Notes: generated by a model from the letters alone, not told the origin. Shown: positions 8,216-16,548, numbered from the stretch's first letter. The stretch is DNA of 20,917 nt from Clostridia bacterium (GCA_017626655.1 JAGAIH010000279.1:1-20917); one strand, 5' to 3'. Numbers and translations are program-made.

Positions 8216-9541
8216 TTATTCTTGAGTCGTTTCGGTTTCACAGGGCTTTACGACCTGCCCTGTCTGGGTATCAATGACCGCCAAATGCCAATCCGAATTA
8301 CGGAGATCACCCTCGGGATTGTACTCGTTTCTGTAATCCTTGTAGGTCTGATAGGTTACGTACAGGTAGCGGCCGTCGTAGTCCAAAATGTTCCAGATCA
8401 AGTCGGGGATCCCGTCGGTTGTCAGCTGTACAAGCTCACGGAGCTTGCCTTCGTTCGTAAGCGTATAGATACGCCCCGCCATCAAAGACTTATTCAACGT
8501 GATTTCTGTTGTGTACATATCCGTGTAAAAATCGTAGTAGGGATCCTCCGCATACGCTTCTCCGCTGTGGTCGATGCACAGAAAGGCCTGATCCACGAAA
8601 TTTTCGCCGAGCAGATAGGTGTACCCCTGCGGAAGCATATCATAGTAGGAGGATACCTCTCCCGTGTCCAGCTGACATCTTTGGGGCTCACCGATTTGGT
8701 AGCCGGACATGACGATATACACCAGATATTGGTCATCCACATATTCCAAAATGATCTGTTGGGTATCCTTCAATTCCAGTTCGAGCAGGGTACTGATCGT
8801 GGGATCATCCACCCGGCAGCATACGACCTTGTTGCGGCCTTGCAACACATACACCCGGTCGTTTCTGACGATATAATTCTTGACGTGAAGTGTTTCGGAA
8901 ACAAAACCGGATTCCCGACTCGCGGGGTCATACCAGGATACCGTGTTGTAGATCGGCGTTCCGTTTTCATCATAGACCGTTTCCTCGAAATACAGCCGTT
9001 CCCCGTCCGCCTGCATGGATTCCAGCCCCTTGGACTGCTCCCACTCGATCCTCGGGTCGTTCAGGTGGAGGTCTGTGGAGCACAGGCGGCGGGCTTGCAG
9101 GTCGGTGATCTGATCTTGAAGGAAATAGATGCGGCCGTTCAAATACGCGACTTCACACAGAAACCACTCATCCGCGTCGCTGAATATGCAGGTCTCGTGG
9201 GTGCAGAAGGCTTCCTTGCAGAGTATATCCAGCGTCTGTGCGGTCTTGCTGAAGACGGGGGTGTCGCTGTACTGACTACTTTCCCAGTAGTAAAAGAACG
9301 GCGTGTTACTATTGGTAGCACCCGATTTGCTTCGTAGATTTCCGTATTCCTCAAACAGGGCGATCCAATCTATCTCCGCGGGATATTGCTCGTCAGGGGA
9401 TAGGGTTTCACTTGGAGCCTCGGTATAGGTCTCGTCACCGATGACATGGGAGCGGCGGGAGGCCAGGCTGACGGCAAACAGAATAACAACCAGCAGAGCG
9501 GAAAGGGTGATGGCGATGGGGATGAGCTTACGTTTGGACAT
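8216..9541 (-). CDS. Membrane-anchored propeller-like protein upstream of the permease
   Basis: A 441-residue protein with a basic N-terminus, one helix (about 6-28), RR, then GDETYTEAP and LSPDEQYP, matching the 4565-3135 protein. The Cys cluster is C108, C113, H115, C118, where the usual 'DP' is replaced by 'EA' (CKEAFCTHETC). Downstream are propeller-like strand segments ('AYLNGRIYFL', 'CQLDTGEVSSYY'), the acidic loop AEDPYYDFYTDMY and the terminal QLTTDGIPDLIWN and DTQTGQVV block. The ATG has a strong AAAGGAG site and comes 34 bases after the anti-sigma-like gene. Its position between the anti-sigma-like gene and the permease, and the repeat of the propeller-then-permease order at 3004-1, suggest it partners the permease or conveys signal to the anti-sigma-like protein. 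The function is not known. Confidence 0.88.
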   Translation of the reverse strand: MSKRKLIPIAITLSALLVVILFAVSLASRRSHVIGDETYTEAPSETLSPDEQYPAEIDWIALFEEYGNLRSKSGATNSNTPFFYYWESSQYSDTPVFSKTAQTLDILCKEAFCTHETCIFSDADEWFLCEVAYLNGRIYFLQDQITDLQARRLCSTDLHLNDPRIEWEQSKGLESMQADGERLYFEETVYDENGTPIYNTVSWYDPASRESGFVSETLHVKNYIVRNDRVYVLQGRNKVVCCRVDDPTISTLLELELKDTQQIILEYVDDQYLVYIVMSGYQIGEPQRCQLDTGEVSSYYDMLPQGYTYLLGENFVDQAFLCIDHSGEAYAEDPYYDFYTDMYTTEITLNKSLMAGRIYTLTNEGKLRELVQLTTDGIPDLIWNILDYDGRYLYVTYQTYKDYRNEYNPEGDLRNSDWHLAVIDTQTGQVVKPCETETTQE

Positions 9542-9575
9542 GATTCTTCTCCTTTGCTATTTATTGGGTCTCACT

Positions 9576-10874
9576 CTACGTGGGCGGTACGATTACAAAG
9601 CCCTCGGGGGTGGATTCGTCCACATAGACGTGAGTGCCATCTACCATGACATAGCAGCCTTTGACCATACGGCCAAACCCGTTGTCTATCTCAATGATGG
9701 TTTCAGCAATCTCGTTATAGCCGAAATCGTAGAGCAGGAAGCGACGCTCCGAGTTGGAGGATTCCAATAGAATCAGATCATAAGGCATGGTTTGACTGTG
9801 ATGGATCCAGTTGCTCATATTCCATGAATAGCCGTTTTCATCATGCTTGCTGAAGGTATCGTGGTGGTCGGGGTCGAACTCCCGCATGGAGAACAGGGGG
9901 CTGTCGGGGGACAGATCCTCAAATATCTCGTCTCGTTTTCCTCGGGCCTGGGCATGGAGACTCTCCAGCGTTTCATCATGGAAAGCCTCGGTGACAGGAC
10001 TGCCATTATCAGAACCATACTGATAAGAACCCAGCACAAGCGGACGGTAGATCGAATTGTAAACCACCCAATCGTTACGATAATAGGTATGATCTTCGGT
10101 CATAGCGGCGATATCCAAGCCGCCAATATAGATACTTCCTCCGCCCGTGATGTTGCCTTGGGCATCCGTTACTTTGAAATCTACGAAATTATCCTCGATG
10201 CAGGGAAGGACGGAGCCTTTGCTTGTTTCCTGTATTTCATATTGCCACAAAAGGGTCGTGTCTTCGGTGAGTGTCACGCTCTGCCCGATATCCTCCAAGG
10301 GCTTGCCTCCCCAATCCGAGCAATAGGCCTCGGCGTGGTCATATGCCTGATGCGCCTCGTTCCATACCTTCCACCGCACGTACCCGTCCGAGGAGAGGGT
10401 TCGGTAGGCGGGTAACAGGCGGGAGTGGTCGGTGGGTGTCACGGTAATCGTCTCCCCCTCGGCGCAGATGAAGTGAATCAAAATCAGGCGTTGCCCGATC
10501 CGGGCGTTCACCTCCTCGGTCTGCACGGTATCGCTGTCGGGGATAGCGGTCTCGGTGCCGTGTCCTTCCGTTTCCTTTCCCGCAACCAGGTACTGCACCG
10601 TCACGTAGCTCTTTTCCGAGCGGTAAAACACAGACGGATCTTCTTCCTCCGCAGTCTCGGTTTCGATCTGGGGAGGTTCATCCCTCCGCAAGGCCGGAAG
10701 CAGGATCGCCGCCACGCCAACGGTCAGCAGAGACAGGCAGGCGGCGATGACCAAGGCGCGCTTGATCCACACGCCACGCTCACGACGGCGGAACAGCCCC
10801 TCGGCCTCAGCGCCCAACAGGATGTATTCATCGTTTATCAGGCTCGTCAGCTTTACGGATTTTTTATATTTCAT
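9576..10874 (-). CDS. Membrane anti-sigma-like protein (left module)
   Basis: A 432-residue single-pass protein. The short cytoplasmic N-terminus (about 1-36) lacks the HxxxCxxC zinc anti-sigma motif. One helix (about 37-61) leads to an extracytoplasmic domain of about 370 residues. The ATG overlaps the sigma stop by 11 bases and its AAGGAGGG site lies inside the sigma gene, so translation is probably coupled. That arrangement is the main reason for the anti-sigma call. Conserved with the two paralogues are GQRLILIHFICAEGETITVTP (Cys137), PCIEDNFVDF (Cys225) and GGGSIYIGG (about 244-252). It lacks the third Cys seen near the C-terminus in the other two (YDFGYNEI instead of YDGxCQ). The extracytoplasmic domain is unlike anything I can name. 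Direct binding to the sigma factor is inferred from context. Confidence 0.82.
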   Translation of the reverse strand: MKYKKSVKLTSLINDEYILLGAEAEGLFRRRERGVWIKRALVIAACLSLLTVGVAAILLPALRRDEPPQIETETAEEEDPSVFYRSEKSYVTVQYLVAGKETEGHGTETAIPDSDTVQTEEVNARIGQRLILIHFICAEGETITVTPTDHSRLLPAYRTLSSDGYVRWKVWNEAHQAYDHAEAYCSDWGGKPLEDIGQSVTLTEDTTLLWQYEIQETSKGSVLPCIEDNFVDFKVTDAQGNITGGGSIYIGGLDIAAMTEDHTYYRNDWVVYNSIYRPLVLGSYQYGSDNGSPVTEAFHDETLESLHAQARGKRDEIFEDLSPDSPLFSMREFDPDHHDTFSKHDENGYSWNMSNWIHHSQTMPYDLILLESSNSERRFLLYDFGYNEIAETIIEIDNGFGRMVKGCYVMVDGTHVYVDESTPEGFVIVPPT

Positions 10875-11442
10875 ATTCGTAACCCTCCTTAATCAGTCTG
10901 TCACGCAGCTTTTGCCGCATGACGAACAGGCGTTGGTAGACGTTGTTTTCGCTGTAACCGCTGATCTCGGACAAACGGCGCACCGAATCCAGATACCAGT
11001 AACGACGAACGAACAGGGCGGCGTCCTTTTTGGATAGTGAATCCAAAAATTCGTTGATGATACGGCGCAGATCCTCGGTCATGCGCTCGTCACTGACGGC
11101 GATGCCCTCCAGATGCTCCTCAAGCTCGGAGAGAGGGATGCAAATATCGGCGGGTATGCGCCGCCCCGCACGGTTGACGCGGAGCTTATCAATGGCTAAG
11201 TTTCGTGTCAAGGTCAAGACGAAGGAGCGCAGGGATTTTGGACGGGCGGGTGGAATAGAATCCCAAACCTTCATGTACATATCGTTGACACATTCCTCTG
11301 CGTCCTGCTCACTCCCCAAAACGTTGCGGGCGATGCGGTGACAGTCCCTGCCGTACCGCTTGGCTACCTGTTCCAGACCGTCCTCGCGGCGGGCGAACAG
11401 TAGGGCTATAATGTCATCGTCGGTGATGATGTGCTCGGCCAT
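10864..11442 (-). CDS. ECF RNA polymerase sigma factor (left module)
   Basis: A 192-residue group IV sigma factor. ATG 11442 was chosen because GGAAGGAG sits just upstream and the length fits; the open frame extends to 11673 but through non-coding-looking DNA that includes the promoters. Region 2 is at about 25-90, with CHRIARNVLGSEQDAEECVND and MYMKVW, the core-binding and -10 recognition part. A linker (IPLSELEEHLEG) follows. Region 4 is at about 138-185, with the helix-turn-helix RRLSEISGYSENNVYQRLF contacting the -35. It heads the left operon and overlaps the anti-sigma-like gene. Two promoters appear upstream: an extended -10 housekeeping type and a candidate ECF type. The helix-turn-helix is nearly the same as that of the middle sigma, so the target promoters may overlap. 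Confidence 0.93.
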   Translation of the reverse strand: MAEHIITDDDIIALLFARREDGLEQVAKRYGRDCHRIARNVLGSEQDAEECVNDMYMKVWDSIPPARPKSLRSFVLTLTRNLAIDKLRVNRAGRRIPADICIPLSELEEHLEGIAVSDERMTEDLRRIINEFLDSLSKKDAALFVRRYWYLDSVRRLSEISGYSENNVYQRLFVMRQKLRDRLIKEGYEYEI

Positions 11443-11481
11443 GGCGATGCTCCTTCCCTTGCGTAGTGTAAAGACCCCTCT

Positions 11482-11519
11482 ACTTATTATGACGAAGAAA
11501 GTGTGGAACTTTTTAGGAA
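11482..11519 (-). promoter_or_regulatory. Candidate ECF autoregulatory promoter of the left sigma gene
   Basis: On the minus strand TTCCTAA (11519-11513) is followed after 19 bases by GTCATAATAAGT (11493-11482). The same two boxes with the same spacing occur at 16612-16575 before the middle sigma gene. GTC at the start of a -10 fits many ECF promoters. The -35 box is not a classic AAC type, so the call rests on the conservation. Confidence 0.5.
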
Positions 11520-11556
11520 GGTCGCAAAAATTCTCCGCCTTTTTAGGTTTGGCTTT

Positions 11557-11599
11557 ATTGTAGCATAATCCTCGGGGTGATAAAATACCCCATCGGCAC
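11557..11599 (-). promoter_or_regulatory. Extended -10 promoter of the left sigma operon
   Basis: TACAAT (11562-11557), preceded by TGC, gives an extended -10. The -35 is weak (TTTTAT at 17 bases). GTGCC (11599-11595) is exactly 32 bases upstream of the -10. The start codon is 114 bases downstream, leaving a leader that includes the candidate ECF promoter. Confidence 0.6.
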
Positions 11600-11611
11600 G
11601 ATTTTGATGCG

Positions 11612-11643
11612 CAAAAAAGAACAGCCGCAAAAAGCGACTGTTC
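11612..11643 (-). terminator. Rho-independent terminator after the lipoprotein at 13118-11667
   Basis: In the minus-strand RNA, GAACAGUCGC pairs with GCGGCUGUUC (10 pairs including one G-U) around a UUUUU loop and is followed by six U. It starts 24 bases after the stop codon and separates the middle module from the left sigma promoter. Confidence 0.88.
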
Positions 11644-11666
11644 CTTTACTGTTACGAATGAGCGAC

Positions 11667-13118
11667 CTACCACAGTCCCTCACAGCCCTCTTCCTCAAGC
11701 TCTATGACCCGCAGAATACCGCTCTGCAGATCGGCCATAGCCAAATGGCGCGGTTCCGCATCCGAGGGCTTGATCTGTGTTTGCTTGTCGGAACCGTAGT
11801 CTTGGTTGTAATAGTTTTTGAATTCATCATAATGGTTGTAGGTAAACCAGATACACTCGCCGTCCACGCTCCAAGAATCAATACGGACGGGAACACCCTT
11901 GTAGGTGAGCTGTAGCACACACTCCTTTTCGGTGCCGTCTGTTTTCATGCGGAAGATACGGCCTGCGGGACGTGTTTGGGCTGTTAATCCCTTTTCTCCT
12001 TTTTCAATGATTCCATAGCCTTGTCCCTGGTCGATAAAGACATCCTCATTATCCCACGTCCAAGTATAGTAGTCCTTATGAGGATCATCGGCAATCTCCT
12101 CATCACTCAGATCCTCGATGTAGTACACGTAGTTTCCTGAAAGCACAGGGTTTCCGGTCAGACTTCCCAGACTATAGATTTTCCCGCTGTCGATGTGGCA
12201 AACGGAAAAGGCGTATTTCCCATTTTCGTCCTTGTTGCCCCTTGTGAGAATGTACTTGTCGTTGTAGGATTCAAAGCCTGCATTTTCCCAAAGCTTTTGC
12301 GGATCCGAGAAGGAAAGATCCGTTATGTAAACAGTCTTGGGATCGGACTCGTAGCTGAAATAAACGGCATCCCGTATGATGGCTTGAATGAACATATCCT
12401 TCTTGGGATCGGAAACGGCTTTTGTCTCTCCCGTTTGCATATCCAACGCCATCAGCATATTGACGGCGGCCGCTCCCTCCGAGGCATACAAGAACTGCTC
12501 GTAGTACAAAACGTTGTCCTTCTCGTACCGGATGTTGTAGATATCCAAGGCGTTATCTAAAAGCACTTCCACATTGTTGCGTTGCAGGTCACAGCGGTAG
12601 AGACGTGGAGTGAAATCGTTGTAGGTCGACAGGAAATAGATGTGACTTTCTCCCACGTACAGCATAGGATCTGCCGTCCATCCGTGGTTCCAGATGCAAT
12701 CCTCCCCATGTTCACACAGCGGGTCGGGACACCATTCACTGATGTTTCCCGTCAACTTATTATAAAAGTAATTCTGTCCGTTTCCGGCTCCGATCACCCG
12801 TCCCGTAGGCAGATAGCGGTTACCCGCAAACTGATAGGCGTTTTCTTGATATTTTTCAATGAGCTGTGCCTCGGTATTTCCCGCAAAATACCCCTTGTCG
12901 GAGGTCTTTTTGATGACGGCAAGCGCGTAATCACTCGCGTTTGTTCCAATGATATTCGCCACGCCATCGGCTCCCGGCTGCGGGATCAGCACCCCCGATT
13001 CGGCTTCCTTTTGGCTTTCCAATTGCTCCTCATACTGATCCCTGCGGGAACAGGACGAGCATGAAGCCAACGAGGACAGCAGCATGGCTGTCAATATAAG
13101 CAATAAGGCCTTTTTCAT
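11667..13118 (-). CDS. Propeller-like lipoprotein with its own promoter
   Basis: A 483-residue predicted lipoprotein. ATG 13118 follows AGAAAGGA; an in-frame ATG at 13154 lies too close to the -10 at 13163-13168 to be used. The lipobox is LASC (Cys20), followed by SSCSRR and YEEQLESQK. FYNKLTGN leads to the Cys cluster C130, C135, H137, C141 (CPDPLCEHGEDC). Propeller-like strand segments follow, with 'LALDMQTGET' among them, then the acidic loop ADDPHKDYYTWTW and the ending ECVLQLTYKGVPVRID and DLQSGILRV. Compared with the others it has an insert around the N-terminal linker (residues 45-105) and a slightly longer C-terminus. Its promoter cassette and signal peptide are nearly the same as those of the lipoprotein at 3004-1622. 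Its function is unknown; it is transcribed separately from the sigma gene of its module. Confidence 0.88.
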   Translation of the reverse strand: MKKALLLILTAMLLSSLASCSSCSRRDQYEEQLESQKEAESGVLIPQPGADGVANIIGTNASDYALAVIKKTSDKGYFAGNTEAQLIEKYQENAYQFAGNRYLPTGRVIGAGNGQNYFYNKLTGNISEWCPDPLCEHGEDCIWNHGWTADPMLYVGESHIYFLSTYNDFTPRLYRCDLQRNNVEVLLDNALDIYNIRYEKDNVLYYEQFLYASEGAAAVNMLMALDMQTGETKAVSDPKKDMFIQAIIRDAVYFSYESDPKTVYITDLSFSDPQKLWENAGFESYNDKYILTRGNKDENGKYAFSVCHIDSGKIYSLGSLTGNPVLSGNYVYYIEDLSDEEIADDPHKDYYTWTWDNEDVFIDQGQGYGIIEKGEKGLTAQTRPAGRIFRMKTDGTEKECVLQLTYKGVPVRIDSWSVDGECIWFTYNHYDEFKNYYNQDYGSDKQTQIKPSDAEPRHLAMADLQSGILRVIELEEEGCEGLW

Positions 13119-13146
13119 AATCGCTTTCCTTTCTGTACGAAAAAAA

Positions 13147-13212
13147 CGGATCATACAGCCCTATTATATCATGCAATCCGATTTCGCGAAATATCCGAGT
13201 GGCACGATTTTT
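13147..13212 (-). repeat. 66-base promoter cassette, copy 2
   Basis: This is the partner of 3035-3100, with four differences in 66 bases. It includes the perfect palindrome ATTTCGCGAAAT at 13181-13192 and GTGCC at 13205-13201. Three of the four differences fall in and next to the -10 element and one between the -10 and the start codon; the palindrome and everything upstream of it are unchanged. Confidence 0.85.
13163..13205 (-). promoter_or_regulatory. Extended -10 promoter for the lipoprotein at 13118-11667
   Basis: A perfect TATAAT (13168-13163) is preceded by TGA. The weak -35 (TTTCGC, 17-base spacer) lies inside the palindrome. GTGCC lies 32 bases upstream of the -10. It is a better match to consensus than the copy at 3051, which has TACAAT. 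Confidence 0.7.
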
Positions 13213-13223
13213 GCGCGGGCGTG

Positions 13224-13252
13224 AAAAACAGCCGCCGAAAGCGACTGTTTTT
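13224..13252 (-). terminator. Terminator after the middle-module lipoprotein
   Basis: In the minus-strand RNA, AAAAACAGUCGC pairs with GCGGCUGUUUUU across a UUUCG loop. The final U run forms part of the stem. It begins five bases after the stop codon at 13257 and belongs to the same hairpin family as the two at 11612 and 16710. Confidence 0.8.
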
Positions 13253-13256
13253 ACAA

Positions 13257-14675
13257 TTATTCCATATTTTCGGGCAGCTCCAATATGGTCACGCTTCCGT
13301 TTTGCAGATCCACAGCGCCGTAGCAGAGGGCGGTGTACCCGTCCCCATCGTCAATGTCGGGGTTATAGAAATTGGTAAATCCCTCATAGTTGTTGAAGGA
13401 GATATAGATCACCTCACCATCTGTCTCGATATTCTTCAGGCGGACGGGTACGCCCTTGTAGGTGAGCTGGCACACGCATTCCTCGGGGGCGTAGTCGGCA
13501 CCCACGTAGATACGGTATATCTTACCCGCGTCACGGGTATCGCTCTCCTGGGGAATCGGGTCTCCGCCGGGTCTGTGACTGGGGATCTCCCAGGTGTAGG
13601 TGTAGTAATCCTTCTGAGGATCATTCTCCACCTCCTCGTCGGTGAGGTTTCGTGTGTAGTAGAGATAGTCCCCCGACAGAGAACCGCCCATGCGGCTCAG
13701 CTCATGGGTCTCCCCCGTTTGCAGATGATAGGAAAAGGCCGTGTCGGGGAAGCCGTCCTTCCATCGGAATATGATCAAATACCGATCGTTTTTTTGAGGA
13801 ATGGAGACGTTCTCCCACATAAGCTCGGAGCTTGCAAAGGTCAGATCGGTCTTGTACCAGGTATAGGTCGCGGGAGACTCGGTATAATACACGGTGTCCC
13901 CGACCATGACCACGTTGTCGATATCCCGCTCCCCCGAAAGAAGGGTAGCCTCCTTGGTTTTTATATCCATGGCGTAGAGCGAGCCGGCGCTGTCGCCGTT
14001 CGTCAGCATCCGCGTGGTAAAATAGTACAGGGTGCCGTTCTGCTCGGAGAGTATTTCCATATCGTCGATGGCCCCGTAGGTTCCGTCGGGAGTTCCGTCG
14101 GGCTTGTACATTTGCTCGTAGTATTCCCCGACGTCAATGACCTCCTCAATGTTGTTTCTCTGATGGTCGCAACGGTACACCTTTGCATCATTTGTCAGGT
14201 AGTTCATTGCTTGAAAATAGATGTAATCATCGCTGACATACAGGATCCACATGAAATCCCGCCAGATGCAGTTCTCGTTTTCGGCCACGTTGCAGAGGGG
14301 GTCACTGCACCACGCGCTGAAATTTCCCGTGAGCTTGTTGTAGTACCACATAGTATCGTCGTACGTGCGGTACATCCGCCCCGTTGGAGTTACGAATCGA
14401 TCACCATAATTGGAGGAACTGTGAAATATGGCCTTCAGCTCCTCCGGGGTCTTGCCCTCATAGAAGGGGGTGTTCCCTGTTTTGAGCATGATAGGGGTCT
14501 GGTAATCGGGGGCGTTTTCCCCCGTTACGTTGTCGTTGGTCTCGGGGATGGCATCCAGGGATTCAGCGACCTTCTGGCTTTCCAGCTGATCCTCGTACTG
14601 CCCGCGGCGGGAGCAGCCTGCAAGGGACGAAGCGGCCAGGATGGCGGCCAGGATCATGAGTAGAGCTTTTTTCAT
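13257..14675 (-). CDS. Propeller-like lipoprotein of the middle sigma operon
   Basis: A 472-residue lipoprotein with a textbook lipobox, LAGC (Cys21), then SRRGQYEDQLESQK. A linker LDAIPETN, APDYQTP and TGNTPFYEGKT is shared with the two right-module lipoproteins. The Cys cluster is C123, C128, C136 (CSDPLCNVAENENC), but the His found in other copies is replaced by Val. Propeller-like strands with 'YAMDIKTKEA' and 'YHLQTGETHEL' follow. The acidic loop is ENDPQKDYYTYTW, and the end carries ECVCQLTYKGVPVRLK and DLQNGSVTILEL. The gene starts 22 bases after the anti-sigma-like gene stops, with AGAAAGGA upstream, and a terminator follows, so it should be co-transcribed with the sigma gene. A likely role is outer-face sensor or effector for the adjacent anti-sigma-like protein (inference). 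Confidence 0.9.
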   Translation of the reverse strand: MKKALLMILAAILAASSLAGCSRRGQYEDQLESQKVAESLDAIPETNDNVTGENAPDYQTPIMLKTGNTPFYEGKTPEELKAIFHSSSNYGDRFVTPTGRMYRTYDDTMWYYNKLTGNFSAWCSDPLCNVAENENCIWRDFMWILYVSDDYIYFQAMNYLTNDAKVYRCDHQRNNIEEVIDVGEYYEQMYKPDGTPDGTYGAIDDMEILSEQNGTLYYFTTRMLTNGDSAGSLYAMDIKTKEATLLSGERDIDNVVMVGDTVYYTESPATYTWYKTDLTFASSELMWENVSIPQKNDRYLIIFRWKDGFPDTAFSYHLQTGETHELSRMGGSLSGDYLYYTRNLTDEEVENDPQKDYYTYTWEIPSHRPGGDPIPQESDTRDAGKIYRIYVGADYAPEECVCQLTYKGVPVRLKNIETDGEVIYISFNNYEGFTNFYNPDIDDGDGYTALCYGAVDLQNGSVTILELPENME

Positions 14676-14697
14676 GGTATGGTTTTCCTTTCTTGAT

Positions 14698-15960
14698 TCA
14701 TTCGTTGGGCAAAATGATCTCGTACATCCGCTCGGGGTCGTTGATATCCACCATCACCACGGTGCCGTCCGCCAGAGTCAGCTTGCCCGTGACGGTATAG
14801 CCGTACTCGTCGGCGGTGTAGATCTCCCACTCTGTGATAGGCTGGCAGGTACCATCGTAGAGGAAGAACTGCTTCTGTTCTTTGCCTGCCGTGACCACGG
14901 CGTAGCGGTCGTAGGCGGGATCGGCGTGGAGGGTGGTGACGCTGATACCGGGCTTCATGTCCGTACCGTACTTGTAAAGAAGCGTGCGGTAGGACAGGCG
15001 GAAATCGTCATCACTCAGATCGTCAAACAGGTGGGCGCGGGCTTGTGCGGCTTTTTCACGGAGGGCGGACAGCTTTTGTGCGTGGATCTCGGCGTCCACC
15101 TCTGTCCCCTCGGCGTAGCGGTAAGCCCCCAACAGGACAGGGCGGTAGGCGGCGTTGAGGTTGACGTTGCCGGGTCCGCGGGAGGTGCTGTAGTAGGTCT
15201 TGTTCTCGCTGACGGTGGTGAGGTCAAGGCCGCCGATGTAGATACTGCCACCGCCCTTGATGCTCCCTTCGCTGTCGGTGATGGTGAAATCCACGAAATT
15301 GTCCTGTACACAAGCGCGGGGATAGCAGGGGTATTGCCACAAAAGCACGGTATCCTCGGTCATCGTCACCGACTGCCCGAGGCGGGCAAGCTCCTCTTTG
15401 CTGTTTACGTTGAGGAATTCATTGGCCATTTCATAACCCGACTCGTTGCTTTTCGCGATATGCCAGTAGGGGCGGCCGTTCAGCTCCTGCTGAAGGGCCT
15501 CGACAAGGGCTCCGTCGGCACTTGGCGTGACCGTAATGGTCTCCCCGTCACGGCAAGTGAAGCGGAGCAGGATGAGCCGCTCCCCCATGATGGCGCGGAC
15601 GGCATCCACCGAGACCGAGGGATCGGGCAGGGTATAGCCGTCCCCCTCGTCAAAGCCTCGGCTTGCGCTGAGCCGCTGTACCTTGACAATGGTGGGATCC
15701 TCCACCCACTCCGCGTCGGGGGAAAGGGGGCTCTGGGTCTCGGGGGGATCTGTCGCCACCCCGGGGTCGGAGCGCAGGGCGGGCAGGAGCACGGCTACCA
15801 TACCAACAGCCAAAATAGCGACACAGGCGGCTACGATCAGAATTCGCTTCATGAGCAAACCGTGGCGGTGCTTTCTGAACACAGCCTCGGGATAAGCGGC
15901 CATGAGGACGTATTTCTCATCCAGATGCTCGGTGAGGCGGCGGGCTTTATTCTGTTTCAT
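14698..15960 (-). CDS. Membrane anti-sigma-like protein (middle module)
   Basis: A 420-residue single-pass protein: cytoplasmic segment about 1-38, helix about 39-61 ending in LLPALRSD, and extracytoplasmic domain about 62-420. It overlaps the sigma stop by 14 bases, with GGGAGGG as ribosome site inside the sigma gene. Conserved blocks are WVEDPTIVKVQRLS (about 85-98), Cys136 in FTCRDGETITVTP, Cys217 in CVQDNFVDFTITD, GGGSIYIGGLDLTTV (about 236-250), and a C-terminal YDGTCQPITEWE (Cys372) and GYTVTGKLTLADGT. It has no zinc anti-sigma HxxxCxxC motif. The large conserved outer domain suggests a ligand- or partner-sensing role. The anti-sigma function is inferred from gene order, overlap and topology. 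It is closer to the right-module paralogue than to the left one. Confidence 0.82.
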   Translation of the reverse strand: MKQNKARRLTEHLDEKYVLMAAYPEAVFRKHRHGLLMKRILIVAACVAILAVGMVAVLLPALRSDPGVATDPPETQSPLSPDAEWVEDPTIVKVQRLSASRGFDEGDGYTLPDPSVSVDAVRAIMGERLILLRFTCRDGETITVTPSADGALVEALQQELNGRPYWHIAKSNESGYEMANEFLNVNSKEELARLGQSVTMTEDTVLLWQYPCYPRACVQDNFVDFTITDSEGSIKGGGSIYIGGLDLTTVSENKTYYSTSRGPGNVNLNAAYRPVLLGAYRYAEGTEVDAEIHAQKLSALREKAAQARAHLFDDLSDDDFRLSYRTLLYKYGTDMKPGISVTTLHADPAYDRYAVVTAGKEQKQFFLYDGTCQPITEWEIYTADEYGYTVTGKLTLADGTVVMVDINDPERMYEIILPNE

Positions 15961-16540
15961 ATGGATATCCCTCCCTTATGAGATGCTCGCGGAGCTTGCC
16001 CCGCATGACGAACAGACGTTGGTAGATGTTGTTTTCGGTATAGCCGCTCATTTTGGCGATGGCGCGCACCGAATCCAGATACCAGTAGCGGCGGGTGAAG
16101 ATGACGGCGTCACGTTTGGAAAGTGTGTCCATAAATTCAGATAGGATGCGGTGAAGCTCTGTACTTTGCTCACCGTCGGGGAGGGCGATATCCTCTACAT
16201 ACTCGCCCAACTCGGACAGGGGTACGCAAGCCTCCTGTGGGATTCGCTTGGCGGCGGAATCACGCTCGCGGCGGTTGAGGGCGATGTGGCGGACGACAGT
16301 CAGAGCATAGGACAGCAGGGACGCGGGACGGTTGGGGGGAATGGATTCCCAGATCTTCAGATAGGTGTCGTTGACGCATTCCTCGGCATCCTGGTCGTTA
16401 TGGAGTACGTTCTTGGCAATGCGCAGACATGAGCGTCCGTACTTGGCTTGGAGCTGTGCGAGCCCATCCTCGGAGCGAGCAAACAGCAGACCAATGATCT
16501 CCTCATCGCTGAGGGGAGGTCGGGGGACGGCGGTGGTCAC
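15947..16540 (-). CDS. ECF RNA polymerase sigma factor (middle module)
   Basis: A 197-residue group IV sigma factor. I chose GTG 16540 because AAAGGAGTGA lies eight bases upstream and the N-terminus then matches the left paralogue in length. ATG 16558, with GAAGGA ten bases upstream, is a real alternative that adds six residues. Region 2 has CLRIAKNVLHNDQDAEECVND and TYLKIW. The linker is CVPLSELGEYVED. Region 4 has RDAVIFTRRYWYLDSVRAIA and the helix-turn-helix MSGYTENNIYQRLFVMR. Its stop lies inside the anti-sigma-like gene. Two upstream promoters are visible, as for the left sigma. The recognition helix differs from the left sigma only by conservative changes, so shared regulons and cross-talk are likely. 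Confidence 0.93.
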   Translation of the reverse strand: MTTAVPRPPLSDEEIIGLLFARSEDGLAQLQAKYGRSCLRIAKNVLHNDQDAEECVNDTYLKIWESIPPNRPASLLSYALTVVRHIALNRRERDSAAKRIPQEACVPLSELGEYVEDIALPDGEQSTELHRILSEFMDTLSKRDAVIFTRRYWYLDSVRAIAKMSGYTENNIYQRLFVMRGKLREHLIREGYPYETE

Positions 16541-16548
16541 GGGGATCA

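Noticed and set aside
7601..9337. Long plus-strand open frame (about 578 codons) opposite the permease and propeller-like genes
   Set aside because: It is antisense to two genes with clear families, ribosome sites and paralogues. Its product is hydrophobic low-complexity sequence with no recognisable domain.
11443..11673. N-terminal extension of the left sigma factor to 11673
   Set aside because: It would run through the promoter, the leader and part of the terminator. The ECF fold is complete from ATG 11442, which has a strong ribosome site.
13221..15981. Plus-strand open frames of about 480 and 446 codons opposite the middle-module lipoprotein and anti-sigma-like genes
   Set aside because: They mirror the codon bias of the real minus-strand genes. 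The reading is rich in Val, Gly and His, as expected of reverse-complement shadows, and I see no convincing start region.
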